This document shows, piece after piece, positions 26,199 to 35,083 of a stretch of DNA of 64,000 nt. Below the pieces are notes generated by a model. It saw only the letters and a program-made list of their open reading frames with translations, was not told the DNA's origin and made no database searches. Source of the DNA: Nocardia sp. alder85J (GTDB lineage: Bacteria; Actinomycetota; Actinomycetes; Mycobacteriales; Mycobacteriaceae); assembly GCF_020176955.2 (NCBI RefSeq), contig NZ_JAIUCZ020000015.1:124001-188000 (forward strand), read 5' to 3'. Every line of letters begins with the position of its first letter. The first letter of the stretch is position 1. Position numbers and translations under genes: made by a program.

Positions 26199-27371
26199 AT
26201 GAACACCGCCACCGAACAGGACCGAATACTACGAGCACCCCGAATCGCCCTGGACCGAGCCCGACAAGACCCGGAAACGTGGAAGGACCTCGCCTTCCAC
26301 GCTGAACACGGCGCCGGGGACCGGATGACCGACCGGCACCGGGCCGCCCGCTTCGCCGTCCTGTGGGCCCTCCAATACGACCGCCGCCCGCAGGACCTCC
26401 CACTGCTGCGTTTTCTCCTGACGCAGCAGACGACGTACTACCGCGAGGCGGTCCGCATGGGCATGGCCCCCGACCTGACCCTGGCGGGATTCCTCCTCGC
26501 CGAGCACCGCCAGGCCGAAGACCTGTGGCTGCACTGGGACGCCAAGAACATCAGCTTCGACACCGCACTGGGTTACCACCTCTACCATCTCCTCACCGCC
26601 GGCATCGCCACGGCCACCGAGGAGGTCCGCGCCGGCTCCCACCCCGACCGGGACCGAATCCTGCACGACATCACCGCAACTCGCCACACCGACGCCGCCG
26701 TCGAGGAGTGGCTGACCGAACAACGCACACGATTCCCCGCCGACCCCGCGGACGAGGCGCTCGACGTCTGGGCCAACCACGCCGCCCGCCTCGGCGAACG
26801 CGAGGCCTCCCGCCATTTCATCCTCGAGTGGGCAGCCGGCCGCCCCCGCACCGACTCCACCCTGAACACCCTCCAGTACCACCTCGATCACCTCGGCTAT
26901 CCGGCGGAAGCCGTGGCAGTCCAGCAGGAGAACGTCGCGATCCCCGACCCCTTCCCGGGCGCGAAGATCCACAAACTGTTCGCCCTCGCCCAACTACAGC
27001 GCCGAACCGACGATTTCCCCGGCGCCTGGCACTCCGTCCAGGAAATCCGCCGCGTCCTGTCCCCGAAAAAACACGGCATGGAAGAGGGCAAATGGCGGCA
27101 TTTCGTCAAGGAATGCTTCCTCCTCGTCCCCATCGCCCCCCACCCCACCACCGCGAGCCAACTCCTCGCTGTGGCCGAACACGAGCTGCAAGGAATCCCG
27201 CGGCTCTGGATGGACGGAGTCCTCGACGCCGCATGCGCCGCCGCCGAACACCTCGGTGACCGGCAAGCCCTGGACCGCTACGGTGTGCTGCGGGAGGCCG
27301 CGGACCGCGAACGAGAAGCGGAAATCGGGCCGTTGCCGCGACGCTCCGCGGAGGAGCCCCCGGCCCCATAA
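26199..27371 (+). CDS. Helical orphan protein
   Basis: 390 residues, predicted almost fully helical and rich in His, Trp and Arg (LAFHAEHGAGDRMTDRHRAA; LTQQTTYYREAVRMGMA; HRQAEDLWLHWDAKN). The repeated helix pairs after residue 180 (DVWANHAARLGEREASRHF and AVAVQQENVAIP) resemble degenerate TPR-like hairpins, but no consensus is met. ATG 26199 has GGGGAGA about 5 bases upstream; the longer frame reaching back to 25746 runs over the AraC remnant and is not believed. No neighbours suggest a role. Confidence 0.6.
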   Translation: MNTATEQDRILRAPRIALDRARQDPETWKDLAFHAEHGAGDRMTDRHRAARFAVLWALQYDRRPQDLPLLRFLLTQQTTYYREAVRMGMAPDLTLAGFLLAEHRQAEDLWLHWDAKNISFDTALGYHLYHLLTAGIATATEEVRAGSHPDRDRILHDITATRHTDAAVEEWLTEQRTRFPADPADEALDVWANHAARLGEREASRHFILEWAAGRPRTDSTLNTLQYHLDHLGYPAEAVAVQQENVAIPDPFPGAKIHKLFALAQLQRRTDDFPGAWHSVQEIRRVLSPKKHGMEEGKWRHFVKECFLLVPIAPHPTTASQLLAVAEHELQGIPRLWMDGVLDAACAAAEHLGDRQALDRYGVLREAADREREAEIGPLPRRSAEEPPAP

Positions 27372-27593
27372 CTCGGCGCAACCGCAGGTGACCCGCCCCG
27401 GCGCTGCTGGACAGTGGCTGAAAATGGCCCCACCGCCCGCACATCGGCCTCGATCACGCCGGCGCGCAGCGGGGCAGGTGGTCTATCCCGTTGCGTAGAG
27501 CGGCATTTCATGTTTGCGCCAGCGGAGTCGGCCCGTGGATACGGTGAACTCGCGGGGGTCGTGCGGCTTCGGCGGGCCGCTAGAGTCGGATTC

Positions 27594-29045
27594 ATGGAGT
27601 GGAGTTTTCGTTCGGCCGAAACGCTCACCCACGCCTTGCGTGCCGGCGAGGTGACCTCGGTGGAACTGACCGAGGAGGCGATCACCCGCATCGAGCGGGA
27701 CGACACGGTGATCAACGCGATCTGCGTACCGGACTTCGACCGTGCGCGGGCCGCCGCGCGCGGTGCCGACGAGGCGCGCGCCCGCGGCGAGGATCGGCCG
27801 CTGCTCGGTATCCCGGTGACGGTCAAGGAGTCCTACAACGTCGCCGGGCTGCCCACGACGTGGGGCATGCCGGCGTATGCGAACCATGTGGCCGCTGCGG
27901 ACGCCCTACAGGTGTCGCGGTTGAAGGACTCCGGCGCGGTGGTGCTCGGCAAGACCAATGTGCCGTACATGCTGCAAGATGCGCAGAGCTTCAACGAGAT
28001 CTATGGCACCACCAACAACCCGTGGGATCACGGTCGCACCCCGGGCGGATCCTCGGGCGGATCGGCGGCGGCCCTGGCGTCCGGATTCGGCGCGCTGTCG
28101 ATCGGCTCCGACATCGCCGGTTCACTGCGGATTCCTGCGCACTTCTGTGGTGTCTACGCGCACAAACCGACCGCCGGGCTGGCGGCGGGCCGCGGGATGG
28201 TCCCGCCGTTCGCGCCGCCGTTGCCTGCCGAACTGGATCTCGCCGTCGTCGGTCCGATGGCCCGTACCGCGCGCGACCTCACGCTGCTGCTCGACGTCAT
28301 GGCCGGACCTGATCCGCTGACGCTCGGCCTGGCATACGGGTTGACGCTGCCACCCGCGCGCCACGAGCGGCTGCGCGATTTCCGGGTGCTGGTCCTCGAC
28401 GAGCATCCGCTCGTTCCGATCGGGTCCGCCGTGCGGGCGGGCATGAACCGCGTGACCGATGCGCTGGTCGACGGCGGCGCCCGCATCGAACAGCACAGTC
28501 CGCTGCTGCCCGACGTGTCCGAAGCCGCGATGCTCTACATGCAGTTGCTGTTTTCGGGCTTCGCCGCACGCTTTCCCGCCGACCTGTACGAGCAGGCGCG
28601 AACGCGCGCCGCCGAATTGACCGCAGGCGACCGGAGTCTCGATGCGGCACGGCTACGCGGCACGGCGTTCAGCCACCGCGACTGGATCGCGGCGAACGAC
28701 CATCGTGAGCGTCACCGGCACGGCTGGCGCCAGCTCTTCGCCGAGTTCGATGTCGTGGTGTGCCCGATCGCGTCGATTCCCGCGTTCCCCCACGACCACA
28801 ACCCCGACCGCGGGGAACGGCGGATCGACATCGACGGCGTCGCCCACCCGTTCGGGGATCAGCTCGTCTGGTCCGGTCTGGCCACCATGCCCGGGCTGCC
28901 CGCCACCGCCATCCCTGCGGGCCGATCCCCCGAGGGGCTGCCGGTGGGCGTGCAGCTCATCGGTCCGATGTTCGAGGACCGCACCCCGCTGCGGCTGGCC
29001 GAACTCGTCGAGCAGGCGATCGGTGGCTTCGACGCACCGAAGTAG
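27594..29045 (+). CDS. Amidase-signature family amidase
   Basis: 483 residues of the amidase-signature family, cytosolic, hydrolysing carboxamides or related bonds. The unusual Ser-cisSer-Lys triad is visible: Lys in PVTVKESYNV (near residue 80), cis-Ser in GGSSGGSAAALASG (near 155), and the nucleophile Ser in SDIAGSLRIPAHFCG (near 178). Length is normal (about 450-520). The start ATG 27594 has no ribosome binding site but a TAGAGT hexamer at 27581-27586 would place the transcription start on the ATG, so a leaderless mRNA is plausible. It is convergent with the amidohydrolase, and the two might act in one degradative route. Confidence 0.88.
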   Translation: MEWSFRSAETLTHALRAGEVTSVELTEEAITRIERDDTVINAICVPDFDRARAAARGADEARARGEDRPLLGIPVTVKESYNVAGLPTTWGMPAYANHVAAADALQVSRLKDSGAVVLGKTNVPYMLQDAQSFNEIYGTTNNPWDHGRTPGGSSGGSAAALASGFGALSIGSDIAGSLRIPAHFCGVYAHKPTAGLAAGRGMVPPFAPPLPAELDLAVVGPMARTARDLTLLLDVMAGPDPLTLGLAYGLTLPPARHERLRDFRVLVLDEHPLVPIGSAVRAGMNRVTDALVDGGARIEQHSPLLPDVSEAAMLYMQLLFSGFAARFPADLYEQARTRAAELTAGDRSLDAARLRGTAFSHRDWIAANDHRERHRHGWRQLFAEFDVVVCPIASIPAFPHDHNPDRGERRIDIDGVAHPFGDQLVWSGLATMPGLPATAIPAGRSPEGLPVGVQLIGPMFEDRTPLRLAELVEQAIGGFDAPK

Positions 29046-29094
29046 GGCGCCGACAGCGGCGAGCGGTGACGTTCCGGCTGGCCGGGTCAGGAGT

Positions 29095-30444
29095 TCACTC
29101 GTCGGCGCTGTCGGGGTCCCGCAACGGCCCGTGCGCTCCGCCGAGGTCGGGCCGGTTGAAGGCGTAGTTGCCGTCGATGCCCAGGTAGCGTCCGCGCAGG
29201 GTTGCCACGGCGTTGGCGACCTGGGCGTCGAACGCGTCGAGTTGCTCGGCTTCGGCAGCACTCGCGACGAAGGCGCGTCGGTCACAGGCTGTGCCCGCGC
29301 GCCATATCCGTTCGATCGCGCGTGTCTCGGTGATGTCGGTCAACGGGTCACCGGACACGAGGACCAGGTCCGCCCGCTGCCCGACCGCGATATGTCCGCG
29401 GTCGGGCAGGCCGAACACTCGTGCCGGTTCGGTGGTGGCGGCGGCCAGGGCTCGGGCCGGGCTGATACCGCACCGGACAAGCAGCTCCAGCTCCCGGTGC
29501 AGGCTTGCTCCGAACACAGTCCCCGGGTTCGGGGCGTCGGTGCCCGCCAGCAGCGTGACCCCCGCATCGGCCAGACGCCGCACGTTGTCCTCGGCCCGCG
29601 AGTAGGGCGGCATTTCCCGGCCGGGCCACCCGGGAGCGCCCGAGGTCAACCGGCGTGTCGAAGCGTCTCCGAGCATCTCGGCGAGCCGTGGGTCGCCGGC
29701 CACTGCTGCGCCACCCGCCGCACCGAGGGTGTTCTCGATGGTGACCAGCGTCGGGCCGACCGCGATTCCGGCCTCGGCTATGCGTTCGACCAGGGCCTGG
29801 TCCAGTTCGGTGCTCGCCGGGACGTGGGCCACCACGTCGACACCGGCGGATACGACCTCCTCGACGCCGGCCGTCGAGCTCACGTGCGCGACGACGACCA
29901 GGCCGCGGTCGTGCGCGGCGGTGACCAGTGCCTCGATCGTCTCGGAGTCCAGCCACGGCCACAGGCCGCCGGTGCCGGAGACGATCTTCAGATAGTCCGA
30001 GCCCGCCGCGATCCGGTCCGCGACGAACCGATCGGCCTGAGCGGCGTCGGTCACTGTCGGGAACGGCGCGTACATCATCGACGGGTGCCCGCCGGGCGCG
30101 GTGGCGCCGACACCCGAGGAGCGCACATCGGCCACGTCCGGACGAGATCGAGCCTGCTCCCTGGCCCCGGCCACCAGGTCGGGAGTGCTGAACATGTCCA
30201 GCACGGTGGTGACGCCGAAGATCAGCGACTGCGCCGGCGCGCCGGGAACGAGGTGCACGTGCGCGTCGATCAATCCGGGAAGTACGGTCCCGCCACGCGC
30301 GTCGATCACCTCGTCTCCTGCCCTGGCGGCCGAGGCCGCCGAGCACTCGGTGATCAGCCCGTCGGTGAACCGGACCGACGTCAGGTCCCGCGACCCCGTC
30401 CCGTCGAATACCTTCGCGTTCACGATCGTTGTCGCCGCGGCCAC
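29095..30444 (-). CDS. Metal-dependent amidohydrolase (imidazolonepropionase/prolidase-like)
   Basis: 449 residues of the amidohydrolase superfamily. Metal ligands are visible: HVH in LIDAHVHLVPG (near residue 60), a Lys in DYLKIVSG as possible carbamylated lysine, HVSS near 190, His in VAHVPAS, and the catalytic Asp in AGTDAPNPGT (near 330). C-terminal beta segment: RADLVLVSGDP, typical for the composite beta-sandwich. The group contains hydrolases of cyclic amides and dipeptides (Xaa-Pro dipeptidases). GTG 30444 has GGGAGG 6 bases upstream and is preferred to ATG 30486. It is divergent from a LysR gene that probably regulates it. Confidence 0.85.
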   Translation of the reverse strand: MAAATTIVNAKVFDGTGSRDLTSVRFTDGLITECSAASAARAGDEVIDARGGTVLPGLIDAHVHLVPGAPAQSLIFGVTTVLDMFSTPDLVAGAREQARSRPDVADVRSSGVGATAPGGHPSMMYAPFPTVTDAAQADRFVADRIAAGSDYLKIVSGTGGLWPWLDSETIEALVTAAHDRGLVVVAHVSSTAGVEEVVSAGVDVVAHVPASTELDQALVERIAEAGIAVGPTLVTIENTLGAAGGAAVAGDPRLAEMLGDASTRRLTSGAPGWPGREMPPYSRAEDNVRRLADAGVTLLAGTDAPNPGTVFGASLHRELELLVRCGISPARALAAATTEPARVFGLPDRGHIAVGQRADLVLVSGDPLTDITETRAIERIWRAGTACDRRAFVASAAEAEQLDAFDAQVANAVATLRGRYLGIDGNYAFNRPDLGGAHGPLRDPDSADE

Positions 30445-30599
30445 GAGTTCCTCCCTCTCCGAAATATTCACCGGTTCCGCCACCACGCCGACTGATGACG
30501 TCCTCTACTCCAGCCGGTCTCGCCGGGGCCGATCAACGACCGACCGGGCCGTGGAACAATCACCGAAAGGAATCGGCCGAGGTGAGAAGGGCAGTGGCG

Positions 30600-31499
30600 G
30601 TGGAGGTTCGGCAGCTGCGCTATTTCGTCACCGTCGCCGAGTGCGAGCACTTCGGCCGGGCCGCCGAGGTCCTGCACATCGTGCAACCCGCGGTGAGCAA
30701 GCAGGTCGCGCGGCTGGAACGCGAACTCGGACTGACCTTGTTCGACCGGTCCCACCGCCGGGCCCGGCTCACCCCGGACGGCCGGGCCTTCCTCGTCCAC
30801 GCGCGGGACGCGCTGCGCGGCATCGACCGTGCCGCCGCCGCGGCCGTGGACATCGCCGCCGGAAACGTCGGTCTCCTGCGCATCGGCAGCAGCCTGGTAT
30901 TCACCCCTCGTATCGAAGCCGCGCTGGCCGCCGTCCGGGACGCCCACCCCGGCGTCACCCTCCAGGTGACCAGTTCGGCCTCCACGACCGGTCAGCTCGC
31001 GGCCCTCGCCGCAGGCGACCTCGACGCGGCATTCGTGGCAGCGCCATCGCCGACCGCCGGCGTGCGGGTCCATCACCTCTGGGACGAGCCGCTACTGCTG
31101 GCCGTCCCCGCCGCATACGCGCACACCGCCGGCAACCTCGCCGCGCTCGCCGAACTCCCACTGGCCCGATCCGCCCACGCGGACAACCCCGATATCCACG
31201 ACCTGATCACCGCCGCCTGCCGGGCCGCCGGGTTCACTCCCCGCGTGGGGCCGACGCTGACCCGAGCCCAAGACCTCCTCGCCGGACCCCTTGCCTCCGC
31301 ACAGTGCTGGACCCTGTTGCCCGCCGGCCTCGTCACGCAGGACTTCGCCGCCGTCGCCTTCGTCGAGCCCGACCCACCCATCCGTGTACCCGCGGCACTC
31401 GCCCTCCCCGACCCCGCACCCCGCGCCGCCGCGCTGAGCCTGCTCACCGCCGCACAGACCGCAACAGCGAGCCGGCCAGCGCCGCCGCACACCGGTTGA
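30600..31499 (+). CDS. LysR family transcriptional regulator
   Basis: 299 residues beginning MEVRQLRYFVTVAEC, the textbook LysR N-terminus, which fixes the start at GTG 30600; AGAAGG lies about 8 bases upstream. The HTH reads FGRAAEVLHIVQPAVSKQVA and is followed by the effector domain (GLLRIGSSLVFTP onward). It is divergent from the amidohydrolase with 155 bp between, where the usual interrupted dyads are expected, and it is likely its regulator. The last 20 residues are Ala/Pro-rich and not conserved in the family. Confidence 0.88.
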   Translation: MEVRQLRYFVTVAECEHFGRAAEVLHIVQPAVSKQVARLERELGLTLFDRSHRRARLTPDGRAFLVHARDALRGIDRAAAAAVDIAAGNVGLLRIGSSLVFTPRIEAALAAVRDAHPGVTLQVTSSASTTGQLAALAAGDLDAAFVAAPSPTAGVRVHHLWDEPLLLAVPAAYAHTAGNLAALAELPLARSAHADNPDIHDLITAACRAAGFTPRVGPTLTRAQDLLAGPLASAQCWTLLPAGLVTQDFAAVAFVEPDPPIRVPAALALPDPAPRAAALSLLTAAQTATASRPAPPHTG

Positions 31500-31523
31500 C
31501 GGCACCGTGTTGCGGTACGCGAG

Positions 31524-31646
31524 GTGAATGTGCCTGCTGCCGTGCTATTTTCGGGCTTGCTGCCGTTGGTGGTGGAGGACGCCGCCGATGAGGGTGACCG
31601 GGTCTCGGTGCGAACCATGATTCGCTACCACCGAAAGTGGGCCTGA
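31524..31646 (+). pseudogene. ISL3-family transposase N-terminal fragment
   Basis: 40 codons read VLFSGLLPLVVEDAADEGDR, which resembles the conserved N-terminus of ISL3-family transposases just before their zinc-finger segment. The frame then continues for about 15 unrelated codons to a stop. No inverted repeats were found. It is an old insertion scar between a LysR gene and the response regulator. Confidence 0.4.
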
Positions 31647-31699
31647 GCCATCGGGCCGACACCCTCGCTGAGCGTGGAGACCCGGGAGGGCCGGCACGT

Positions 31700-32137
31700 T
31701 CAGCGGGCCGGCTGGGAGAGCTGGACGTAGAAGTCGTCGATCTGCTTGATGGTGGACAGGTAGCTGACCAGGTCGGAGGGTTTGGTGACGTACGCGTTGG
31801 CGTGACGCCGGTAGCTGCTGAGGATGTCGTCCTCCGACGACGAGGTGGTGAGCACGACCACCGGGATCGAGGACAGGGCCGGGTCTGTTTTGATCCGGTC
31901 GAGGACTTGGCGTCCGTCGTATTTCGGCAGGTTCAGATCGAGCAGGATCAACCCGGGCCGCGGCGCGTCGGTGTGCGCACCGTCGCGGTAGAGGAAGTCG
32001 AGTGCCTCCTGCCCGTCGCGGGCGACGAACAAGGTGTTGCCGACCCCGTTTTCCTCGAGGGCCTCGCGCACCATGAGTTCGTCGCCGGCGTCGTCCTCCA
32101 CGAGCAGGATGTCGATCGGTTCACCGAGAACACGCAC
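31700..32137 (-). CDS. CheY-like single-domain response regulator
   Basis: 145 residues forming one receiver domain of the Rcp1/phytochrome-partner type. Phospho-acceptor Asp is in LILLDLNLPKYDG (near residue 67); the acidic pair is LLVEDDAGDE at the start; switch Thr in VVVLTTSSSE and Lys in YVTKPSD. There is no DNA-binding output domain, so it acts by protein interaction, typically downstream of a hybrid histidine kinase or GAF-type sensor. GTG 32137 has AGGAG 7 bases upstream. It is divergent from the sigma factor gene, suggesting a joint stress- or light-signalling unit. Confidence 0.9.
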   Translation of the reverse strand: MRVLGEPIDILLVEDDAGDELMVREALEENGVGNTLFVARDGQEALDFLYRDGAHTDAPRPGLILLDLNLPKYDGRQVLDRIKTDPALSSIPVVVLTTSSSEDDILSSYRRHANAYVTKPSDLVSYLSTIKQIDDFYVQLSQPAR

Positions 32138-32371
32138 GAAACACTCCTAGCTGCAAGGTGACGGTTCTCAGTATCGCGCACCGCACCTCCGGCAGGCAGG
32201 GCGGGACCGCTCCCGGCTTCGGGCAGGCGATGCTGGGAACTCGTTCGGGGGTGCGGTTTTCGGGCGGCCGATGTTTGAACCTTGATCATGAAGGTATCCG
32301 CGGGTATCGGCGGCGTGCCCGTCGCAGGGTGCAATGGTGCGCCTTCCCTCTCCGTTTCGGAGGCTCCATCC

Positions 32372-33208
32372 ATGACCGGTGCACTCGACAGTCCGACGAT
32401 CACTACCGCGAACGCGTCCCGGCGTGGCCGTGATTCCTACGACGGGATCGAGCCACGGCTGGCGGAACTGGCGGCCCTGGATCCCGGGGACCCGCGGTGG
32501 GTGCGGTTGCGGGAGGAGATCGTCGTCTGCTGCCTGCCGTTGGCCGAGCACATCGCCCGCAAGTACTCCGGGCGCGGGGAACAGTACGACGATCTGTTGC
32601 AGGTGGCGCGCTGCGGATTGCTGGAGGCGGTGAAGCGGTTCGATCCGGCGTACGGTGCGACGTTCGTGTCGTTCGCGGTGCCGACGATCATGGGGGAGGT
32701 GCGGCGGCATTTCCGTGATCGGACCTGGGCCGTGCGGGTGCCGCGCCGGTTGAAGGAACTCCGCGTGCACCTGCATGCGGCGGGCCCGGTGCTGATGCAG
32801 CAGCTGGGGCGGACGCCGGCGGTGACGGAGCTGGCCGACCATCTTGGCCTGGACCGCGAGGAGGTCGTCCAGGTGATGATCGCGTCCAACGGTTACGACA
32901 GCGACACCCTGGACCCGAGCCCGGACAACGACGAGGGTCATGTCCCGTCCCCGCTGCGGCGGCTGGCGGCGGTGGATCCCTGCTACGCGCTGATCGAGGA
33001 CGCGATGACGGTCCGGCCGCTGCTGGCCGGGTTGTCCGACCGTGATCGGAACATCTTGACCTGGCGGTACTTCGGGGGTGAATCCCAGGCCCGGATCGCT
33101 GCGCGCCTGGGTGTCTCGCAGATGCAGATCTCCCGCCACCTGACCCGCATCCTCACCACCTTGCGCGACCGGGCCGCCGACGATCAGTCGCTGCTCGAAA
33201 CAGCCTGA
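32372..33208 (+). CDS. SigF/SigB-type RNA polymerase sigma factor
   Basis: 278 residues of the alternative stress/sporulation sigma group. Region 2 is visible in LPLAEHIARKYSGRGEQYDDLLQVA and FVSFAVPTIMGEVRRHFRD, region 3 in RTPAVTELADHLGLDREEV, and region 4 in LSDRDRNILTWRYFGGESQ with the HTH QARIAARLGVSQMQISRHL. ATG 32372 has GGAGG 9 bases upstream; ATG 32288 would add 28 residues without family similarity. No anti-sigma gene is adjacent, so control may act through the neighbouring response regulator or distant partners. It likely drives a general stress regulon. Confidence 0.9.
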   Translation: MTGALDSPTITTANASRRGRDSYDGIEPRLAELAALDPGDPRWVRLREEIVVCCLPLAEHIARKYSGRGEQYDDLLQVARCGLLEAVKRFDPAYGATFVSFAVPTIMGEVRRHFRDRTWAVRVPRRLKELRVHLHAAGPVLMQQLGRTPAVTELADHLGLDREEVVQVMIASNGYDSDTLDPSPDNDEGHVPSPLRRLAAVDPCYALIEDAMTVRPLLAGLSDRDRNILTWRYFGGESQARIAARLGVSQMQISRHLTRILTTLRDRAADDQSLLETA

Positions 33209-33220
33209 ACGACATCGGCT

Positions 33221-33253
33221 TCTCGGCCTCGGGCATGCTCTCGTCGGCCGAGA
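33221..33253 (+). terminator. Possible terminator after the sigma factor
   Basis: An 8-bp stem (TCTCGGCC at 33221-33228 with GGCCGAGA at 33246-33253) and a 17-base loop, 12 bp after the sigma-factor stop. The loop is long, so efficiency is doubtful. Confidence 0.4.
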
Positions 33254-33387
33254 CCGCCGGTGCCGCCGGGAAACAACGATCCCGGGCAAGGACTTCGGCT
33301 TCCCCGGCCCTGCGGCGCTGGGTCACCGTGGCCCGTCCTGCGCCGGTGATTCGTTAGTGAGCGGGGTGTCCGGGATACTCCGGGACT

Positions 33388-34065
33388 GTGTCTGATTCTT
33401 TCGATCCCGAATTGGATTATGTGCCCGAGTGGGTGCATGTATCGGCGGTACGGCCCACGGTGGGCGGGTTCCGGTTCTGGTTCACCAGCCAGCAGTGGGA
33501 GTGGTCGCCGGAGGTGTTCCGCATGCACGGCTACACCCCCGGGGAGATCGAGCCCACCACCGAACTGCTTCTGGCACACAAACATCCCGACGACCGTCAT
33601 CACGTCGCCGAGGCGATCACCCGCTCGATCGATCAGGGTGAACCGTTCTCGAGCCGGCATCGCTTCCTCGACGCCGGCGGTGATGAGCACACCGTGATGG
33701 TGGTCGCCGACCGCCTTTTCGACGACACCGGACGCCCGGTGGGCACCAGCGGCTTCTATATCGACCTCACCGACGAACTCGCCACCGCCGAACGCGACAC
33801 CCTCACCGCTCGCATGCCGGCGATGGTGGAGGCGCGCGCGGTGATCGAACAAGCCAAGGGCGTGTTGATGCACCTGTATCGCATCAACGCGGAACAGGCG
33901 TTCAAGGTGCTGGTGTGGCGATCGCAGGAGACCAACACGAAACTGCGCGACCTCGCCGCCCAGCTGATCGCCGAGCTCGACCGGATACCGCCGTCGCAGC
34001 CGTCGGCGGTATCCGCGTTCGACCATATCCTGCTCACCGTGCACGAACGCATCCCGCCCGCCTGA
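33388..34065 (+). CDS. PAS-ANTAR sensor/RNA-binding antiterminator protein
   Basis: 225 residues. A PAS_3-type domain covers about residues 25-130 (WEWSPEVFRMHGYTPGEIEP, HPDDRHHVAEAITRS, GTSGFYIDLTDE). An ANTAR domain follows at about 145-205 (MVEARAVIEQAKGVLMHLYR, then AFKVLVWRSQETNTKLRDLA). PAS senses a ligand or redox state, and ANTAR binds paired RNA hexaloops to prevent termination. GTG 33388 matches the domain start and may be leaderless. It lies 179 bp after the sigma factor and is ended by a 10-bp hairpin. Confidence 0.9.
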   Translation: MSDSFDPELDYVPEWVHVSAVRPTVGGFRFWFTSQQWEWSPEVFRMHGYTPGEIEPTTELLLAHKHPDDRHHVAEAITRSIDQGEPFSSRHRFLDAGGDEHTVMVVADRLFDDTGRPVGTSGFYIDLTDELATAERDTLTARMPAMVEARAVIEQAKGVLMHLYRINAEQAFKVLVWRSQETNTKLRDLAAQLIAELDRIPPSQPSAVSAFDHILLTVHERIPPA

Positions 34066-34084
34066 GCTCGGACCCGGAGATCAG

Positions 34085-34116
34085 GCCGGGTGGGCTGCTT
34101 TCTGAACCCACCCGGC
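34085..34116 (+). terminator. Terminator after PAS-ANTAR gene
   Basis: A perfect 10-bp stem (GCCGGGTGGG at 34085-34094 with CCCACCCGGC at 34107-34116) and a 12-base loop, 19 bp past the stop. The 240 bp that follow before the glycosyltransferase contain no recognisable gene. Confidence 0.7.
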
Positions 34117-34354
34117 GGTCGGCGGATAGCCACATTCGACGGGCTGAATCGCGGTGCGGCCGGCGCGGCGCGGGTCCTGGGTCGGCGAAGACCGCATGCG
34201 CGGCCGGGCCGACGCATTTCTCGTGCGCGGGGACCCCGCGCAATTGCGCGATCTCCGCGCTGACCCCCGCTGCGGGGAGCACGCCGCCGAGGCCGGGTTT
34301 CGGCAGCCACCCGGCGTGGCGCGGCTGTTTGACCTGGTTCAACGCGGGTAGCTG

Positions 34355-35083
34355 ATGATCATGGTCGTCTCCGAAGTGGACAGCGACGGCGGCGTCCGGG
34401 TCGCCTCGATCGTGGTCGTGGTGCCCGTCCGCAACGAGCAGCGGCTGCTGGCCGGGTGCCTGAGCGCACTACGCGACAGTGCCGGGGAGGTGACGGTGCC
34501 GGTGCGGATCCAGCTGGTCCTCGACGCCTGCACGGATCGGTCGGCGCGGGTCGCCGACGCCACCGGCGCGGACGTGCTCCACATCGACGCGCGCAATGTC
34601 GGCGCCGCTCGCGCGGCCGGGTTCGCCGCCGCTGGGACCGGTTGCGGCTCGCGGACCTGGTTCGCCACCACCGATGCCGATTCCCGGGTCGATCGGTCCT
34701 GGCTGACGCGGCAATTGCGTTATGCGCGAACCGGAGTGGGCCTGGTCGTCGGTGCCGTCACGGTCTCGGACTGGGACGAACACCGTCCGGAGGTCCGTGA
34801 CCGTTACGAGGACGGCTACCGTGCGCAGCGATCGACCGGTCACATCCACGGGGCGAGCCTCGGGTTCCGGGCCGACCTCTACTGGCGGGCAGGCGGATTC
34901 GCGCATCTGGCCACCGGGGAGGATGTGGATCTGGTGGACCGCATCCGGGTCGGCGGCGCGGCGGTGGCGTGGGCCGAGGATGTGGTGGCCGTAACCTCCG
35001 GACGCCGATTCGGCCGCGCGCCACAGGGTTTCGCGGCGCATCTGCGCGGCCTGCAACCGAGCTCGGAGACCGGCAATGGGTGA
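34355..35083 (+). CDS. Family 2 glycosyltransferase
   Basis: 242 residues with a GT-A fold. The nucleotide-sugar entry motif is IVVVVPVRNEQRLLAGCL (near residue 18), then QLVLDACTDRSARVADATG, the metal-binding ATTDADSRVDRSWL (DxD-like) and GASLGFRADLYWRAGGF with TGEDVDLVDRI as catalytic-base region. It would transfer a sugar, or bind a nucleotide-activated intermediate, in the cytosol; no membrane span is seen. It is the first gene of a tightly overlapping four-gene cassette; its stop overlaps the next start by 8 bases. The start codon choice (ATG 34355 or 34361) is not settled by a ribosome binding site. Confidence 0.82.
   Translation: MIMVVSEVDSDGGVRVASIVVVVPVRNEQRLLAGCLSALRDSAGEVTVPVRIQLVLDACTDRSARVADATGADVLHIDARNVGAARAAGFAAAGTGCGSRTWFATTDADSRVDRSWLTRQLRYARTGVGLVVGAVTVSDWDEHRPEVRDRYEDGYRAQRSTGHIHGASLGFRADLYWRAGGFAHLATGEDVDLVDRIRVGGAAVAWAEDVVAVTSGRRFGRAPQGFAAHLRGLQPSSETGNG

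Noticed and set aside
33353..33377. GTTA-N15-GGGATA, resembling a SigF/SigB promoter before the PAS-ANTAR gene
   Set aside because: Spacing fits and the predicted start would be almost at the GTG, but the -10 deviates from GGGTAT. Too weak without mapping data.
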